Shown here in pieces: positions 26,303-36,547 of a stretch of DNA of 64,000 nt. Under the pieces are notes generated by a model. It saw only the letters and a program-made list of their open reading frames with translations. It made no database searches and was not told the origin of the DNA. Source of the DNA: Bacteroidota bacterium (lineage in GTDB: Bacteria > Bacteroidota > Bacteroidia > Bacteroidales > B39-G9). The stretch is from the NCBI GenBank assembly GCA_015222055.1, contig JADFUR010000020.1:1-64000 (forward strand). The letters run 5' to 3'. Every line of letters begins with the position of its first letter. Position 1 is the stretch's first letter. The position numbers and the translations under genes are program-made.

Positions 26303-27052
26303 ATGATGCACACAATACAAAATCACCGTTCAATACGAAAATATAAAAATAATAATATTGATGAAAAAACCTTAAACGACATTCTCAATGCCGGCATTAG
26401 AGCATCTAACACAGGTAATATGCAGACATACAGTATTGTTGTTACGAAAAATGAGGACATCAAAAAACAACTTTGGGATGTACATTTTAAACAAAATATG
26501 ATTTTGCAGGCTCCTGTTATCTTAACATTTTGTGCAGATATTAACCGATTTAATAAATGGTGTAAGTTACGTGATGCAGAACCAGGATATGACAATTTGC
26601 TTTGGTTATACAATGCTAGTATTGATGCAGTTCTTGCTTCTCAAAATGTTGTTTTAGCTGCCGAGAATAAAGGTCTCGGAATTTGCTATTTAGGTACAAC
26701 AACATATATGGCAGATAAAATTGTTGATCTTCTAAAACTTCCTAAAGGCGTTATTCCTGTTGCTACAATTACTTTGGGTTATCCCGATGAAAATCCAGGA
26801 TTAACAGACCGTTTACCTTTAAATGGAGTTATTCACAAAGAAACTTACCAAGACTATTCTGACAGCGATATAAATGAGATTTATAATGAGAAAGAAAATT
26901 TGCAAGAATCTATTGATTTAATTAAAGAAAACAAAACCGAAAATCTTGCTCAAATTTTTACGCAAAAAAGATACACAAAAAAAGACAACTTATTTTTCTC
27001 AAATCAATTTATTGAGGTGCTAAAAAAACAAGGTTTTATGAATAATAAATAG
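26303..27052 (+). CDS. Nitroreductase-family flavin oxidoreductase
   Basis: This is an FMN-dependent NAD(P)H oxidoreductase of the nitroreductase fold; the physiological substrate is unknown. The 249-residue protein opens with HRSIRKYKNNNIDEKTLNDIL (FMN phosphate contacts), followed by AGIRASNTGNMQTYSIVV (about residues 30-47), AAENKGLGICYLGTTTYM (about 119-136) and VATITLGYPDENPGLTDRLPL. About 40 residues of C-terminal extension resemble the NfsA/FRP-type subfamily. The start could be either of two adjacent ATGs. Nothing in the neighbourhood specifies its role. Confidence 0.85.
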   Translation: MMHTIQNHRSIRKYKNNNIDEKTLNDILNAGIRASNTGNMQTYSIVVTKNEDIKKQLWDVHFKQNMILQAPVILTFCADINRFNKWCKLRDAEPGYDNLLWLYNASIDAVLASQNVVLAAENKGLGICYLGTTTYMADKIVDLLKLPKGVIPVATITLGYPDENPGLTDRLPLNGVIHKETYQDYSDSDINEIYNEKENLQESIDLIKENKTENLAQIFTQKRYTKKDNLFFSNQFIEVLKKQGFMNNK

Positions 27053-27053
27053 A

Positions 27054-27081
27054 GTTTCATGTTTCATGTTTCGTGTTTCAT
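27054..27081 (+). repeat. Four tandem 7-bp repeats
   Basis: GTTTCAT, GTTTCAT, GTTTCGT and GTTTCAT follow one another without gaps just after the nitroreductase stop, with a fifth partial unit. This is a microsatellite-like array. It contains the first ATG of the following open frame, which is therefore unlikely to be the true start. Confidence 0.85.
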
Positions 27082-27111
27082 GTTTGGCTTTATAGATTAA
27101 TAATAAATTAT

Positions 27112-28872
27112 TTGAACTACAAAGTTTACATATTTTTTTTGATGCTATTTTTTTGTGTTAATATTTCGAAGTCGCAGGATACCTTATTTCGGCTTAATAT
27201 TATTCAAACAGATACTTTTAACACATCATTCATAAAAAAGATAAACTATAAAGATAAACTCAACGATACCATTTCTGCAAATAAAGAGTTGAAAAAAATT
27301 TTACAATATTCTTTTTCAAAAGGGTTCTTATCATCTAGTTTTGATAGTATTTTTATAAAAAATAATAACATTAACGCTTATCTATATCTTGACAAACAAT
27401 ATTTTTGGAATAAATTACTGTTTAAAAATATTGATAATATTGCTTTAAAAAAGGCTGGTTTAAAAAACTCAAATTACTGCAACAAACCAATAAATTATAA
27501 TCAATTAACTAAAATAAAAAAAGACCTGATACAATATTACGAAAACTCTGGTTACCCATTCGCTTCTGTTCAACTAACAGATGTATCAATAAACAGACAT
27601 TTCATAAATGCAGACTTAGACTTAAATAAAAATAATTTAATTACAATAGATAGCATCTATATAAAAGGTAATGCGAAAATATCAAAGAATTATATTTATA
27701 AGTATATTGACATTAAACCCAAAGATTTATATAACGAAAAAAAAATTAAAGAAATAAAATTTCGCATTAACGAACTTAAATTTATAAATATATCAAAACC
27801 TTATGAAGTAACTTTCGCAAGAAACAAATCTGATATCTATTTATATCTTGACAAAAAAAATGCCAATCAATTTAATGGTATAATTGGTCTTTTACCTGAC
27901 AAAACAAATAACAACAAACTATCATTAACCGGACAAGTTAAATTACTATTACTAAATTCTTTAGGAAAAGGGGAGTCTTTCTTTGTGGATTGGTCTAAAT
28001 TAAAAAAAACATCTCAAGAATTAACAACAAATATTATTTACCCATATATTTTTTCATCCCCAATAGGGATAAACTTCAATTTTAATTTGTTAAAACAAGA
28101 CACCTCATACCTTACAATTAACACAAATTTTGGTTTGCAATTTTTATTAAATCGTAATAATTACATTAAAACTTTTCTTGAAACAAAAAATTCAAAACTC
28201 TTATCAACAAAAAATGCTATTAACAACAACACACTCAATAATGCAGACTTTAACACAATAATATATGGCTTGTCATATAAATTCGAAAATTTAAATTATG
28301 GATTAAACCCACGAAACGGATTCGATTTTTTTATTAATATTGGTATTGGCGAAAAAAAAATTAAAAAAAACTCAAAATTATCTAATGATATATATAACAA
28401 TTACGACCTAAAAACATCACAGGTAAATGCGTATTCAGACATATCATATTATTTCCCTGTTTATAAAAACATTATTATTAAGCTCCAAAACCAATCTGGG
28501 ATTATAAGTAATATAAACAACTCTAACAAGCAATTGGTTAATAATGAACTATTTAGAATTGGAGGTTTAAACACAATTCGTGGTTTTGATGAAAAATCAA
28601 TATTAGCAAGTTCTTACTCAATAATTAAAATTGAATGCCGATACTTATTAAATCAGAATTCAAATTTCATTATATTTTATGATGAAGCTTATTATGAAAA
28701 ACAAAACGAAATGAATTTAATTTCAGATTTCCCTTTCGATTTTGGATTTGGAATAAATTTTCAAACAAAAGCCGGGGTATTCAGTACCAGCTATGCTATT
28801 GGCAAACAATTTAATCAACCATTGAAAATAAATAATGCGAAAATAAATTTTGGCTATACAAACAAATTTTAA
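27112..28872 (+). CDS. BamA/TamA-like (Omp85) outer membrane protein
   Basis: This predicted Omp85-superfamily protein of about 586 residues has POTRA-like repeats in the first third (including YYENSGYPFASVQLTDVSI and ITIDSIYIKGNAKISKNYIYKYI) and a C-terminal 16-strand-type barrel. The barrel contains FRIGGLNTIRGFDEKSI (about residues 495-511), the conserved I/V-R-G-F motif of loop 6. It ends with KINFGYTNKF, a typical barrel end. The role in inserting or secreting outer-membrane proteins is inferred; it is too short for BamA. Start: the ATG at 27073 lies in a tandem repeat, whereas TTG 27112 gives a proper signal peptide (NYKVYIFFLMLFFCVNISKS), so I prefer TTG. Confidence 0.78.
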   Translation: MNYKVYIFFLMLFFCVNISKSQDTLFRLNIIQTDTFNTSFIKKINYKDKLNDTISANKELKKILQYSFSKGFLSSSFDSIFIKNNNINAYLYLDKQYFWNKLLFKNIDNIALKKAGLKNSNYCNKPINYNQLTKIKKDLIQYYENSGYPFASVQLTDVSINRHFINADLDLNKNNLITIDSIYIKGNAKISKNYIYKYIDIKPKDLYNEKKIKEIKFRINELKFINISKPYEVTFARNKSDIYLYLDKKNANQFNGIIGLLPDKTNNNKLSLTGQVKLLLLNSLGKGESFFVDWSKLKKTSQELTTNIIYPYIFSSPIGINFNFNLLKQDTSYLTINTNFGLQFLLNRNNYIKTFLETKNSKLLSTKNAINNNTLNNADFNTIIYGLSYKFENLNYGLNPRNGFDFFINIGIGEKKIKKNSKLSNDIYNNYDLKTSQVNAYSDISYYFPVYKNIIIKLQNQSGIISNINNSNKQLVNNELFRIGGLNTIRGFDEKSILASSYSIIKIECRYLLNQNSNFIIFYDEAYYEKQNEMNLISDFPFDFGFGINFQTKAGVFSTSYAIGKQFNQPLKINNAKINFGYTNKF

Positions 28873-29092
28873 ACTCACATGTTTATTTTCATTTGAGTAA
28901 TTTCATTTTTTAACTTTTTTTTTTAACTTTAAACATAATTTCAAGCAAATTACAAGTTTCAAACCTACAATCAATATTTATTAAATAAACAAATGAAAAA
29001 AATTGGAATTAAAACCTAAAATAAACTACTTTGTTATTTATTATTACATAGCTTTATAAATGTTATTATTATTAAAAATCAAAAAAATGACA

Positions 29093-29614
29093 ATGAAAAA
29101 ACCAAAATCAATAATTTTCTTACTAATATTCTTGTCTTTAACTACAAGTAATCTTTATTCACAAGAAATAAAATTTAAAGCAATTTTCATATATAACTTC
29201 ACCAAACATTTTGAATGGCCTCCAGATGCCAGAACAGGTAATTTTGTTATTGGGGTTGTAGGTAAATCAATGTTATATGATAAATTAGTTGAAATAACAA
29301 GCTCAAAAAAAGCAGGAAGCCAGTCAATTATTGTTAAAAATTTTCGTTCAACAAAAGATATTACACAATGTCATATCTTATTTATCTCAGAATTTAACTG
29401 TGGGCGAAATAGTATGAATTCTGCTATTTCAAAAATCGGCAATTATCCAACATTAATGGTTACTGAAAAAAAGGGGATGTCAGATAATGAAGCTGCAATT
29501 AATTTTGTAATAAAAAACCAAAAGATGCAATTTGAAATGAACAAAACAAATATATCAAAATGTGGTTTAAAAGTTAGTAAATATTTACAAAATTTAGCTA
29601 TTATTGTAGAATAA
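29093..29614 (+). CDS. YfiR-like periplasmic protein (DUF4154)
   Basis: This 173-residue exported protein has signal peptide MKKPKSIIFLLIFLSLTTS up to LYSQ. The mature part begins KFKAIFIYNFTKHFEWP, the hallmark opening of YfiR/DUF4154 proteins, and continues with VIGVVGKSMLYDKLVEI, CHILFISEF and FVIKNQKMQFEMN. It ends SKCGLKVSKYLQNLAIIVE. In Pseudomonas YfiR is a periplasmic inhibitor of the membrane diguanylate cyclase YfiN. Here the next gene encodes a membrane sensor without a GGDEF domain. The paired position suggests the same type of periplasmic control with a different output. ATG 29093 is chosen because earlier in-frame codons precede the signal peptide. Confidence 0.85.
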   Translation: MKKPKSIIFLLIFLSLTTSNLYSQEIKFKAIFIYNFTKHFEWPPDARTGNFVIGVVGKSMLYDKLVEITSSKKAGSQSIIVKNFRSTKDITQCHILFISEFNCGRNSMNSAISKIGNYPTLMVTEKKGMSDNEAAINFVIKNQKMQFEMNKTNISKCGLKVSKYLQNLAIIVE

Positions 29615-29762
29615 AATTCAATCAAAATAAAAATGAAACAAGCATTACAAAATTATAATCCTTTAAAAAATCTTGACTAACATATCTATTATGATTAAAT
29701 CAATATGATTATTTTTTAAAAATGCGGTTCCATACGTCATTAAAAAATTAAAAACTAAACGT

Positions 29763-31778
29763 ATGAAAATTAGGTTTACAATTGTAAAAAAAATAACTGT
29801 TGGTTTTGGAATATTAACTTTTGCTGTCATATTAAACAGCCTTTTAATATACACAACCTTAAACAGCAACAAAAGACTTAATGAAGAAATAATAAACATA
29901 TATACACCTTCTGTTTCCTATTTGAACGACCTCTCCTTTTTAATTAACAACTCAAAAATGTTAATTAAAAACTGGGTTTTTGTTGAAAGAAAAAACGAAA
30001 CTCATGACAAACTCAATCTTATTGCTATTCATAATGAAAAATTTCCTGAGTTAACAAAAAATTTATCCAAAATTAGTAAACAATGGACAAAAAAAGAGCA
30101 AGCAATTTTCAAAAAAATATCTACTACTATAAGTGATACATTATTTGTTAAACACAAAGAAATAATGCAAAGTCTTAATTCGTTTGAAAGCTACGATGAT
30201 CCTATGGTCATTTTGGAAATAAACCAAATTGTAGAAGAAGGAGGCGAAGTAAATAATCTAACCAATAATATTTTAAAAGAGCTTGGTTCTCTTTCCGAAA
30301 AATTAAATAAAAAAACAAATGACAGTAATGTCGCAATGATAAAATCTTTTGTGGGATTTCAGAAATTTATTATTTACTCTTCAATTTTTTTAATTATTAC
30401 AGCTTTAATAATAGCTTATTTTACCACCACAAGCATAAAATATCAAATAAACTATTTGAAAAGGTTTTTACTTACTATGACTAAAGGCATATTGCCAAAA
30501 GAAAAGCTAAAAGCTAAAAACGATGAAATTGGAGATATGTCAACTGCACTAAACACATTTATTGGAACATTGATTAAAACTTCAGAATTTGCCCTCGAGA
30601 TTGGTAAAGGTAATTACAAAACCGACTTTAAACCCATTGGCGAGCAAGATATTTTAGGAAACTCATTAATTAACATGAGAAATAATCTTAAAAAAGCTGA
30701 AAAAGAAGAAGAAAATCGCAAACAGGAAGACGAACGTAGAAATTGGGTTGCTCAAGGCATAGCCAAATTAGGAGATATATTGCGTCAAGATAATGATAAT
30801 ATTGATAAATTATCATTTAATATTATGAGTTTCATAGTTGACTATCTTAAAGCTAATCAAGGATCGTTTTTTATTCTTAATAATAATCTCGAAGAAGAAA
30901 AATATTTTGAATTAAAATCTGCTATTGCTTATGGAAGAAGCAAATTAATGAACAAAAAAATTCCTTATAAAGAAGGTTTAATCGGAAGGTGTGCGTATGA
31001 AAAACTCCCAATATACCTAAAAGAAATTCCCGAAAATTATATTCAAATTACATCCGGATTAGGAACATCTAATCCAAAAAACCTACTCTTAGTTCCATTA
31101 AAATTAAATGAAGATATTTTTGGTATAATTGAAATTGCTTCCTTTAATGAAATTATGCAGTATCAAATTAATTTTCTTGAAAAAGCAGGAGAAAATATTG
31201 CCTCAACAATTTCAAGTGTTAAAATAAATGAACAAACATCCCAATTATTGACTGACGCTCAGCAAAAAGGAGAAGAATTAGCAGCTCAAGAAGAAGAGAT
31301 GAGACAAAACATGGAAGAGTTACAAGCCACACAAGAAGAAGCATTAAGGCGAGAAACTGAAATGAGAGACGTTATTGAAGCTATTAACAATACCGTAGGT
31401 AATCTAGATATTGACATGAATGGCGTTGCTTTAAATGTCAATGATAAATACTCCAATATGATTAGTGTTTCATCTGAAAAAATTATAAACACGAAACATA
31501 TCGACCTTGTATCTTCTGATTATAATGAAGACGATGAAGATTATCAGGCTCTTTGGATTAACTTGCGGAAAGGATTACCTTGCGAAAGAATATTTAAATA
31601 CAATACTCCTAGCGGAGATGTATGGCTAAATGAAACATTCACAGCTTTTAAAAATGCAGATGGAAACTATGATAAAGTTGTTGATTTAGTTATTGATATT
31701 ACTGAAAAAATATTATTAGAAAATAAATCTATTTCTGATAATATCATGCCTCACTCTACATTAGCTTATAAGCTATAA
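29763..31778 (+). CDS. Membrane sensor protein: periplasmic helical bundle, HAMP, GAF, coiled coil, PAS
   Basis: This 671-residue signalling protein has transmembrane segments at about residues 10-30 and 200-222, which enclose a periplasmic four-helix-type domain of about 165 residues. A HAMP-like region follows (about 223-275, EIGDMSTALNTFIG), then a GAF domain (about 330-490, with GSFFILNNN, PYKEGLIGRCAYEKLPIYL and LLVPLKLNEDIFGIIEI). A coiled coil (about 495-540, EELAAQEEEMRQNMEELQATQ) and a PAS domain (about 540-655) complete it. No histidine kinase, GGDEF, EAL or methyl-accepting hairpin domain is present, so its output must be through a partner. The YfiR-like gene upstream is a likely periplasmic partner. 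Confidence 0.8.
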   Translation: MKIRFTIVKKITVGFGILTFAVILNSLLIYTTLNSNKRLNEEIINIYTPSVSYLNDLSFLINNSKMLIKNWVFVERKNETHDKLNLIAIHNEKFPELTKNLSKISKQWTKKEQAIFKKISTTISDTLFVKHKEIMQSLNSFESYDDPMVILEINQIVEEGGEVNNLTNNILKELGSLSEKLNKKTNDSNVAMIKSFVGFQKFIIYSSIFLIITALIIAYFTTTSIKYQINYLKRFLLTMTKGILPKEKLKAKNDEIGDMSTALNTFIGTLIKTSEFALEIGKGNYKTDFKPIGEQDILGNSLINMRNNLKKAEKEEENRKQEDERRNWVAQGIAKLGDILRQDNDNIDKLSFNIMSFIVDYLKANQGSFFILNNNLEEEKYFELKSAIAYGRSKLMNKKIPYKEGLIGRCAYEKLPIYLKEIPENYIQITSGLGTSNPKNLLLVPLKLNEDIFGIIEIASFNEIMQYQINFLEKAGENIASTISSVKINEQTSQLLTDAQQKGEELAAQEEEMRQNMEELQATQEEALRRETEMRDVIEAINNTVGNLDIDMNGVALNVNDKYSNMISVSSEKIINTKHIDLVSSDYNEDDEDYQALWINLRKGLPCERIFKYNTPSGDVWLNETFTAFKNADGNYDKVVDLVIDITEKILLENKSISDNIMPHSTLAYKL

Positions 31779-32006
31779 AAAAATTAAGACTAAATAAATA
31801 ATACAAAAAAATTAGTGCCCACAGATAATTAACAATCAAATTCTGATTGGACAAAATTTTGCAAAAATTCAAATAACTTTTAAAAAAAAATCATTATAAA
31901 AAAACAGCTTTTATGAATTTAAATTCAATATTTTTATTTGAATTTAGATATGTATTTTTTGAAGGAATGTAATAATTCAATAATTTAAACAATTAGATAA
32001 TACAAA

Positions 32007-33071
32007 ATGAATATTAAACAAAGAATTGAATCCTTTACAAAACTTGGTGATTTTTTATCCCAATTCATCAATAACACAACGAATAAAAACTGCGAATTAC
32101 TGAATAATAAATTTTATATAAGCTTTAATGAAATTTTATCAACAATTGAAACCAAAAATCAATGGTTTACACAAAAATACACTAGGTATTCAGTATCTGC
32201 ATTTGCTAACTTACTGACAAAAAAAAACCTAACAAAATGGATAAATAATTATCAAAATATTAATAACAGCAACACAAATAAAACCATTGGTGTTATTATG
32301 GCTGGGAACATTCCATTAGTTGGATTTCATGATATGCTTTGCGTTCTGATTTCAGGACATGTTTTTTTAGGAAAAATGTCTTCAAAAGACGATCAAATAT
32401 TAAAAAAAATTACCGAAATATTAATTGCAATTAATCCAGAATTTACCGAATTAATAAACTTTACTGATAAATTATCAAATTTTGATGCGATTATTGCTAC
32501 CGGAAGTAATAATACATCAAGATATTTTGAATCTTTCTTTAAAAATCATCCTCACATTATTAGAAAAAATAGAAATTCTATTGCCATACTAGATGGAAAT
32601 GAAACACATGAGGAATTATACAAATTAGCCGATGATATTTTTCTCTATTTTGGTTTAGGATGCAGAAATATCTCAAAACTATTCGTACCTAAAGAATACA
32701 ATTTCAACAATTTTCTTAATGCAATTAAACAATATCAAAACATCATAACTCATAAAAAATACTTCAATAACTACAAATACAATAAATCAATATTACAAAT
32801 AAACAAAACGCCTCATATTGATAATGGTTTTATGTTACTTAAAAAAGATTATGCAATATCATCACCAATATCGACAATTTATTATGAAGAATACATTAAT
32901 ATTCTTGATTTAAAAAGGATGGTAAATCAAAACATAGATAATATACAATGCATTGTAACAAACACTAATCATTTCAATAATGGAGTGAAATTTGGACAAG
33001 CTCAAAAACCAGAATTGTGGGATTATTCAGATAATGTTGACACACTGAATTTTACGATCAAAATTAAATAA
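32007..33071 (+). CDS. LuxC-type acyl-CoA reductase
   Basis: This 354-residue protein belongs to the acyl-CoA/fatty-acid reductase (LuxC) family, which reduces acyl-CoA or acyl-thioester to aldehyde with NADPH within the aldehyde dehydrogenase fold. Visible features are the nucleotide-binding IGVIMAGNIPLVGFHDML (about residues 95-112), FDAIIATGSNNTSRYF and KNRNSIAILDGNE. The segment DDIFLYFGLGCRNISKLFVP carries the presumed catalytic Cys (near 225). Bacteroidota often carry this gene next to ferredoxin or serC; here it stands alone. The physiological substrate is unknown; an aldehyde product would be a possible AOR substrate, but the two loci are 13 kb apart. Confidence 0.82.
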   Translation: MNIKQRIESFTKLGDFLSQFINNTTNKNCELLNNKFYISFNEILSTIETKNQWFTQKYTRYSVSAFANLLTKKNLTKWINNYQNINNSNTNKTIGVIMAGNIPLVGFHDMLCVLISGHVFLGKMSSKDDQILKKITEILIAINPEFTELINFTDKLSNFDAIIATGSNNTSRYFESFFKNHPHIIRKNRNSIAILDGNETHEELYKLADDIFLYFGLGCRNISKLFVPKEYNFNNFLNAIKQYQNIITHKKYFNNYKYNKSILQINKTPHIDNGFMLLKKDYAISSPISTIYYEEYINILDLKRMVNQNIDNIQCIVTNTNHFNNGVKFGQAQKPELWDYSDNVDTLNFTIKIK

Positions 33072-33304
33072 ACTATGATTGAATAAATCTAAAATAAAAA
33101 TTATTTTTTTTACTATTCTTATTATTTCAAAAATATAAATCAGAAATAATTTTTTTTTAAAAAATTAATATTTATATATAAAATTTTTGACATTATAAAA
33201 ATGCCATATAACATTAAAAAAAATGCTTTTTTTTAAACTAAATTATTATTAACTTGCTTGCTGATATTTTTAAAGATTTATTATAAATTTGAAAACGTAA
33301 CACT

Positions 33305-36300
33305 ATGAGAAACAAATACTTATTTTTATCTTTTGCCGCTGTTCTAACGGTTGTTTTATTACTAATTTCCTCTTTTTCAGGAGATGTTACAAGAAACTAC
33401 ATCCCACGTAAAATCGTTACACAAAAAAATGATACCGGAATTAAAGGTGCTATTGAATGGGTAAGTAGAAGAAGAAACAACCAAATAACACATACAGTTG
33501 ACATAAAAGATATTGAAAGAGCAAAAAATAAAATTTCTGCTCTTAAAAAACAAAAAAGCAAATCTACATTAGGTTTAGAATGGAAAGAACTAGGACCTGA
33601 TAATATTGGTGGTAGAACTCGTGCCCTTTTAATCGATAAAGATAACCCTAGCCTTATGTATGCAGGCGGAGTATCAGGTGGTTTATGGAAATCAACAACC
33701 GCAGGACAAACATGGTCACAAGTAACTTACACAAATGCCGAATTTGGAAATCCCGCTGTTGTTTCAATTTGCCAAGCCATAAATGGTGATATTTATTTTG
33801 GTACTGGCGAAGGCATGTATTCCAACTCGGGAACTGGAACTGGTGGTATTGAAGGTGCTGGTATGTGGAAATCAACCGACCATGGTGAAACTTTTTCAAA
33901 AATAGAATCGACATGGGACAATCCTGAAGCACAAGCTATTTTTGTTAATGTTAACAAATTAGCAGCAGACCCTGACGATGCCAATTCAATTTATGCTGCT
34001 ACAAAAAGAGGTTTGCATCACACTTCTGATGGTGGAAAAACATGGGAAAGTACCACCTTAGATGTTGTTGGTTACGATACTAGAATTTCATCTGATGTGA
34101 AAATCGCTAGCGATGGTTCTATTATTGCTTCTATAGGTAATATTGCTTTTATTAAGCGTAAAGGTGTTGATGATGTTTTTAAAAAACGTTCCGGTCTTGA
34201 TAATGAAGAAGACCCAGCAGGAACAAAAATTTCAAGCTCATCAATAAGTCGTCTTGAATTTGCTTTTGCTCCTTCTGACCCTAATTATGTATATTGTGCA
34301 GCAGCAAACTCTGATCAAACATTAAAAAATATTTATCAATCAAAAGATAAAGGAGACACATGGACAATTATCGGTAACGGAGGTAGCGATAGCTTCCAAC
34401 CCTTTGGCACACAAGGTGCATATGATAATGTTATAGCTGTTTATCCTGATGATCCTGAAAAAATTCTTGTTGGAGGACTTGATATCTGGAAAGGTAATGC
34501 TATTGCGAATTCAACAATATTTCAATGGGAACAACTTACATTCTGGAGTTTATCAACAATTCATCCTTTTTATATTCATGCAGACCAACATGCTATTGTT
34601 TTTAATCCTGCAGACCCAACAATAATTTTTATTGGAAGTGATGGCGGTATATCAAGGGTTGTTGATGACGGAAAAAGCTTTTTATGCAAAACATTAAATA
34701 CAAATTATAACGTTACTCAATTTTATTCTGTTGCTTACTCTGGCACAGGTGAAGTTCTTGGTGGAACACAAGATAACGGTTCTTTATATATAAACTTTAA
34801 AGGAAACACTCCTCAAAGTGCTAAGGAAGTTATGGGCGGAGACGGTGCTCAATGTGAATTTTCTAAAATGAACCCAAATATTTTCTATACTACCTTGTAT
34901 TATGGAGGTTTAAAACGTACTAATGATTTAGGTGGTGCTTCAAGCGAATTTTATTCACCTTATTTACTTAAAAAACACGGCTGGAATGCACCAGGCGGTG
35001 GATGGGCAAGTGATCCCGAGCAAGGAGCGTTTGTAACTCCAATTGCATTGTGGGAAACAAGAAACGACCCATCAAGTAAAGATACTATTAATTTTATTGC
35101 TAGACGCGATTACTTTCAAGGCGAAAAAGTGATTTTTAAAAGTCATAATGCTTATGACCAGCCAATTGAATATACTATTATGCCTAACGATGCTCATCCA
35201 GATAATTTATCTTACGTTAAAGGTGATACAATAAAAATTCATGATAGATATCAATCACTATTTGCTTTAGGTTTAACACAAAGGGTATGGATAACACGAA
35301 AAGCAACAAACTTTAACGATGCAATAACTGATTTAGACTGGTGGTCTATTTTCCCTAAAGATTTCTTAGAAAAGCACGAAACTGTTGAATATATGGCATT
35401 TTCAAATGATGGAAACAATTTGTTTTTCTCTACAAATTATAACAATATTTATCGATCATCAAACTTAAAAAAGGCAACAACCCGTTATAATGCAGATGAT
35501 TCCTTTGCAGAAGATGACTTAGTTGTTAAAACACAATTAATTGGTAATTTTGGCAACAGATCAATTACAAGTATAGCTACTGACCCTCAAAATATTGAAA
35601 ATATTGTAGTAACATTAGGGAACTATGGTAATAATACTTATATTTATTTTTCTTCAAATGCAGCTTCTACTACAAGCACAAATATGAATGCTAACTTCTA
35701 CGAACGACAAGGAAATTTACCAACAGCTCCTGTTTATTCTTCAGTAATTAGTTATAAATCTTCTGATAAAGTTATTATTGGTACAGAAAATGGCGTTTTT
35801 TCAACAGAAAATATTACTGGTGGTCACGGACAAGTTTCTGAAACATGTGTATGGAATTCAGAAAATACCGGTTTACAAAATGTTCCTGTATTTATGATTC
35901 GCCAACAAACTTGGCCAAATTGGTATCCTAATATTCATAACGAAGGTTATTTATACATTGGTACTCATGGTAGAGGTATTTTTTCATGCGAAACATTAAA
36001 AGCACCTGTTGCAATTAATGAAAACCCTACAGCGGATTTAAATTCATCAAACAAAATAAATATTGATGTTTATCCAAACCCAATTATTGATGTTGCAAAT
36101 ATTTCTTATAATATTAAAGATAATTCTAATGTTAAAATTAACCTTTATAACATTCAGGGTAAATTAATCAGAAATGTAGACTTATCTAATCAAACAATTG
36201 GTAAACACAACTATAAATTTAATATGCAAGGTATTCAACAAGGCACTTATATATTAAATATTGTTGCCGGAAATAAATCAAACTCAAAAAGAGTTGTTGT

Positions 36301-36307
36301 TTACTAA
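33305..36307 (+). CDS. Secreted beta-propeller protein with T9SS type A sorting domain
   Basis: This 1000-residue exported protein has a hydrophobic N-terminal segment (about residues 5-25) that serves as signal peptide. The bulk is a BNR/sortilin-type beta-propeller: recurrent GGLWKSTTAGQTWSQV, MWKSTDHGETFSKI, LHHTSDGGKTWE and YQSKDKGDTWTII units, each with the Asp-box pattern S-x-D-x-G-x-T-W. Large inserts lie between propeller halves (about residues 590-700). The last about 80 residues (DVYPNPIIDVANISYNI ... GTYILNIVAG ... KRVVVY) form the type A C-terminal domain recognised by the type IX secretion system, so the mature protein is exported to the surface or medium. No catalytic residues are evident. 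Confidence 0.9.
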   Translation: MRNKYLFLSFAAVLTVVLLLISSFSGDVTRNYIPRKIVTQKNDTGIKGAIEWVSRRRNNQITHTVDIKDIERAKNKISALKKQKSKSTLGLEWKELGPDNIGGRTRALLIDKDNPSLMYAGGVSGGLWKSTTAGQTWSQVTYTNAEFGNPAVVSICQAINGDIYFGTGEGMYSNSGTGTGGIEGAGMWKSTDHGETFSKIESTWDNPEAQAIFVNVNKLAADPDDANSIYAATKRGLHHTSDGGKTWESTTLDVVGYDTRISSDVKIASDGSIIASIGNIAFIKRKGVDDVFKKRSGLDNEEDPAGTKISSSSISRLEFAFAPSDPNYVYCAAANSDQTLKNIYQSKDKGDTWTIIGNGGSDSFQPFGTQGAYDNVIAVYPDDPEKILVGGLDIWKGNAIANSTIFQWEQLTFWSLSTIHPFYIHADQHAIVFNPADPTIIFIGSDGGISRVVDDGKSFLCKTLNTNYNVTQFYSVAYSGTGEVLGGTQDNGSLYINFKGNTPQSAKEVMGGDGAQCEFSKMNPNIFYTTLYYGGLKRTNDLGGASSEFYSPYLLKKHGWNAPGGGWASDPEQGAFVTPIALWETRNDPSSKDTINFIARRDYFQGEKVIFKSHNAYDQPIEYTIMPNDAHPDNLSYVKGDTIKIHDRYQSLFALGLTQRVWITRKATNFNDAITDLDWWSIFPKDFLEKHETVEYMAFSNDGNNLFFSTNYNNIYRSSNLKKATTRYNADDSFAEDDLVVKTQLIGNFGNRSITSIATDPQNIENIVVTLGNYGNNTYIYFSSNAASTTSTNMNANFYERQGNLPTAPVYSSVISYKSSDKVIIGTENGVFSTENITGGHGQVSETCVWNSENTGLQNVPVFMIRQQTWPNWYPNIHNEGYLYIGTHGRGIFSCETLKAPVAINENPTADLNSSNKINIDVYPNPIIDVANISYNIKDNSNVKINLYNIQGKLIRNVDLSNQTIGKHNYKFNMQGIQQGTYILNIVAGNKSNSKRVVVY

Positions 36308-36324
36308 CAAAAAATCTTTTTAAC

Positions 36325-36359
36325 AAAAAAAGGCTTTCTTCTTGAAAGCCTTTTTTTTT
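36325..36359 (+). terminator. Rho-independent terminator of the T9SS propeller gene
   Basis: AGGCTTTC (36331-36338) and GAAAGCCT (36344-36351) form the stem, preceded by A residues and followed by a nine-T run. It is about 20 bases after the stop codon. Confidence 0.92.
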
Positions 36360-36547
36360 GTAAAAGCACAGGCGATGACGCTTGCACTAGTTATGGCAAA
36401 AAAATGTATCGTAATTTTTTAAACTTAACCCCTATTTTATTGTAATCCACCCTAATTTTCTAAAAAAAATAAATAAAATCTAAATAATTGCAACATTAAT
36501 AAAAAAGCACTCGTCTTTAAACTGATTATTAATAAAAATTATAAGAG

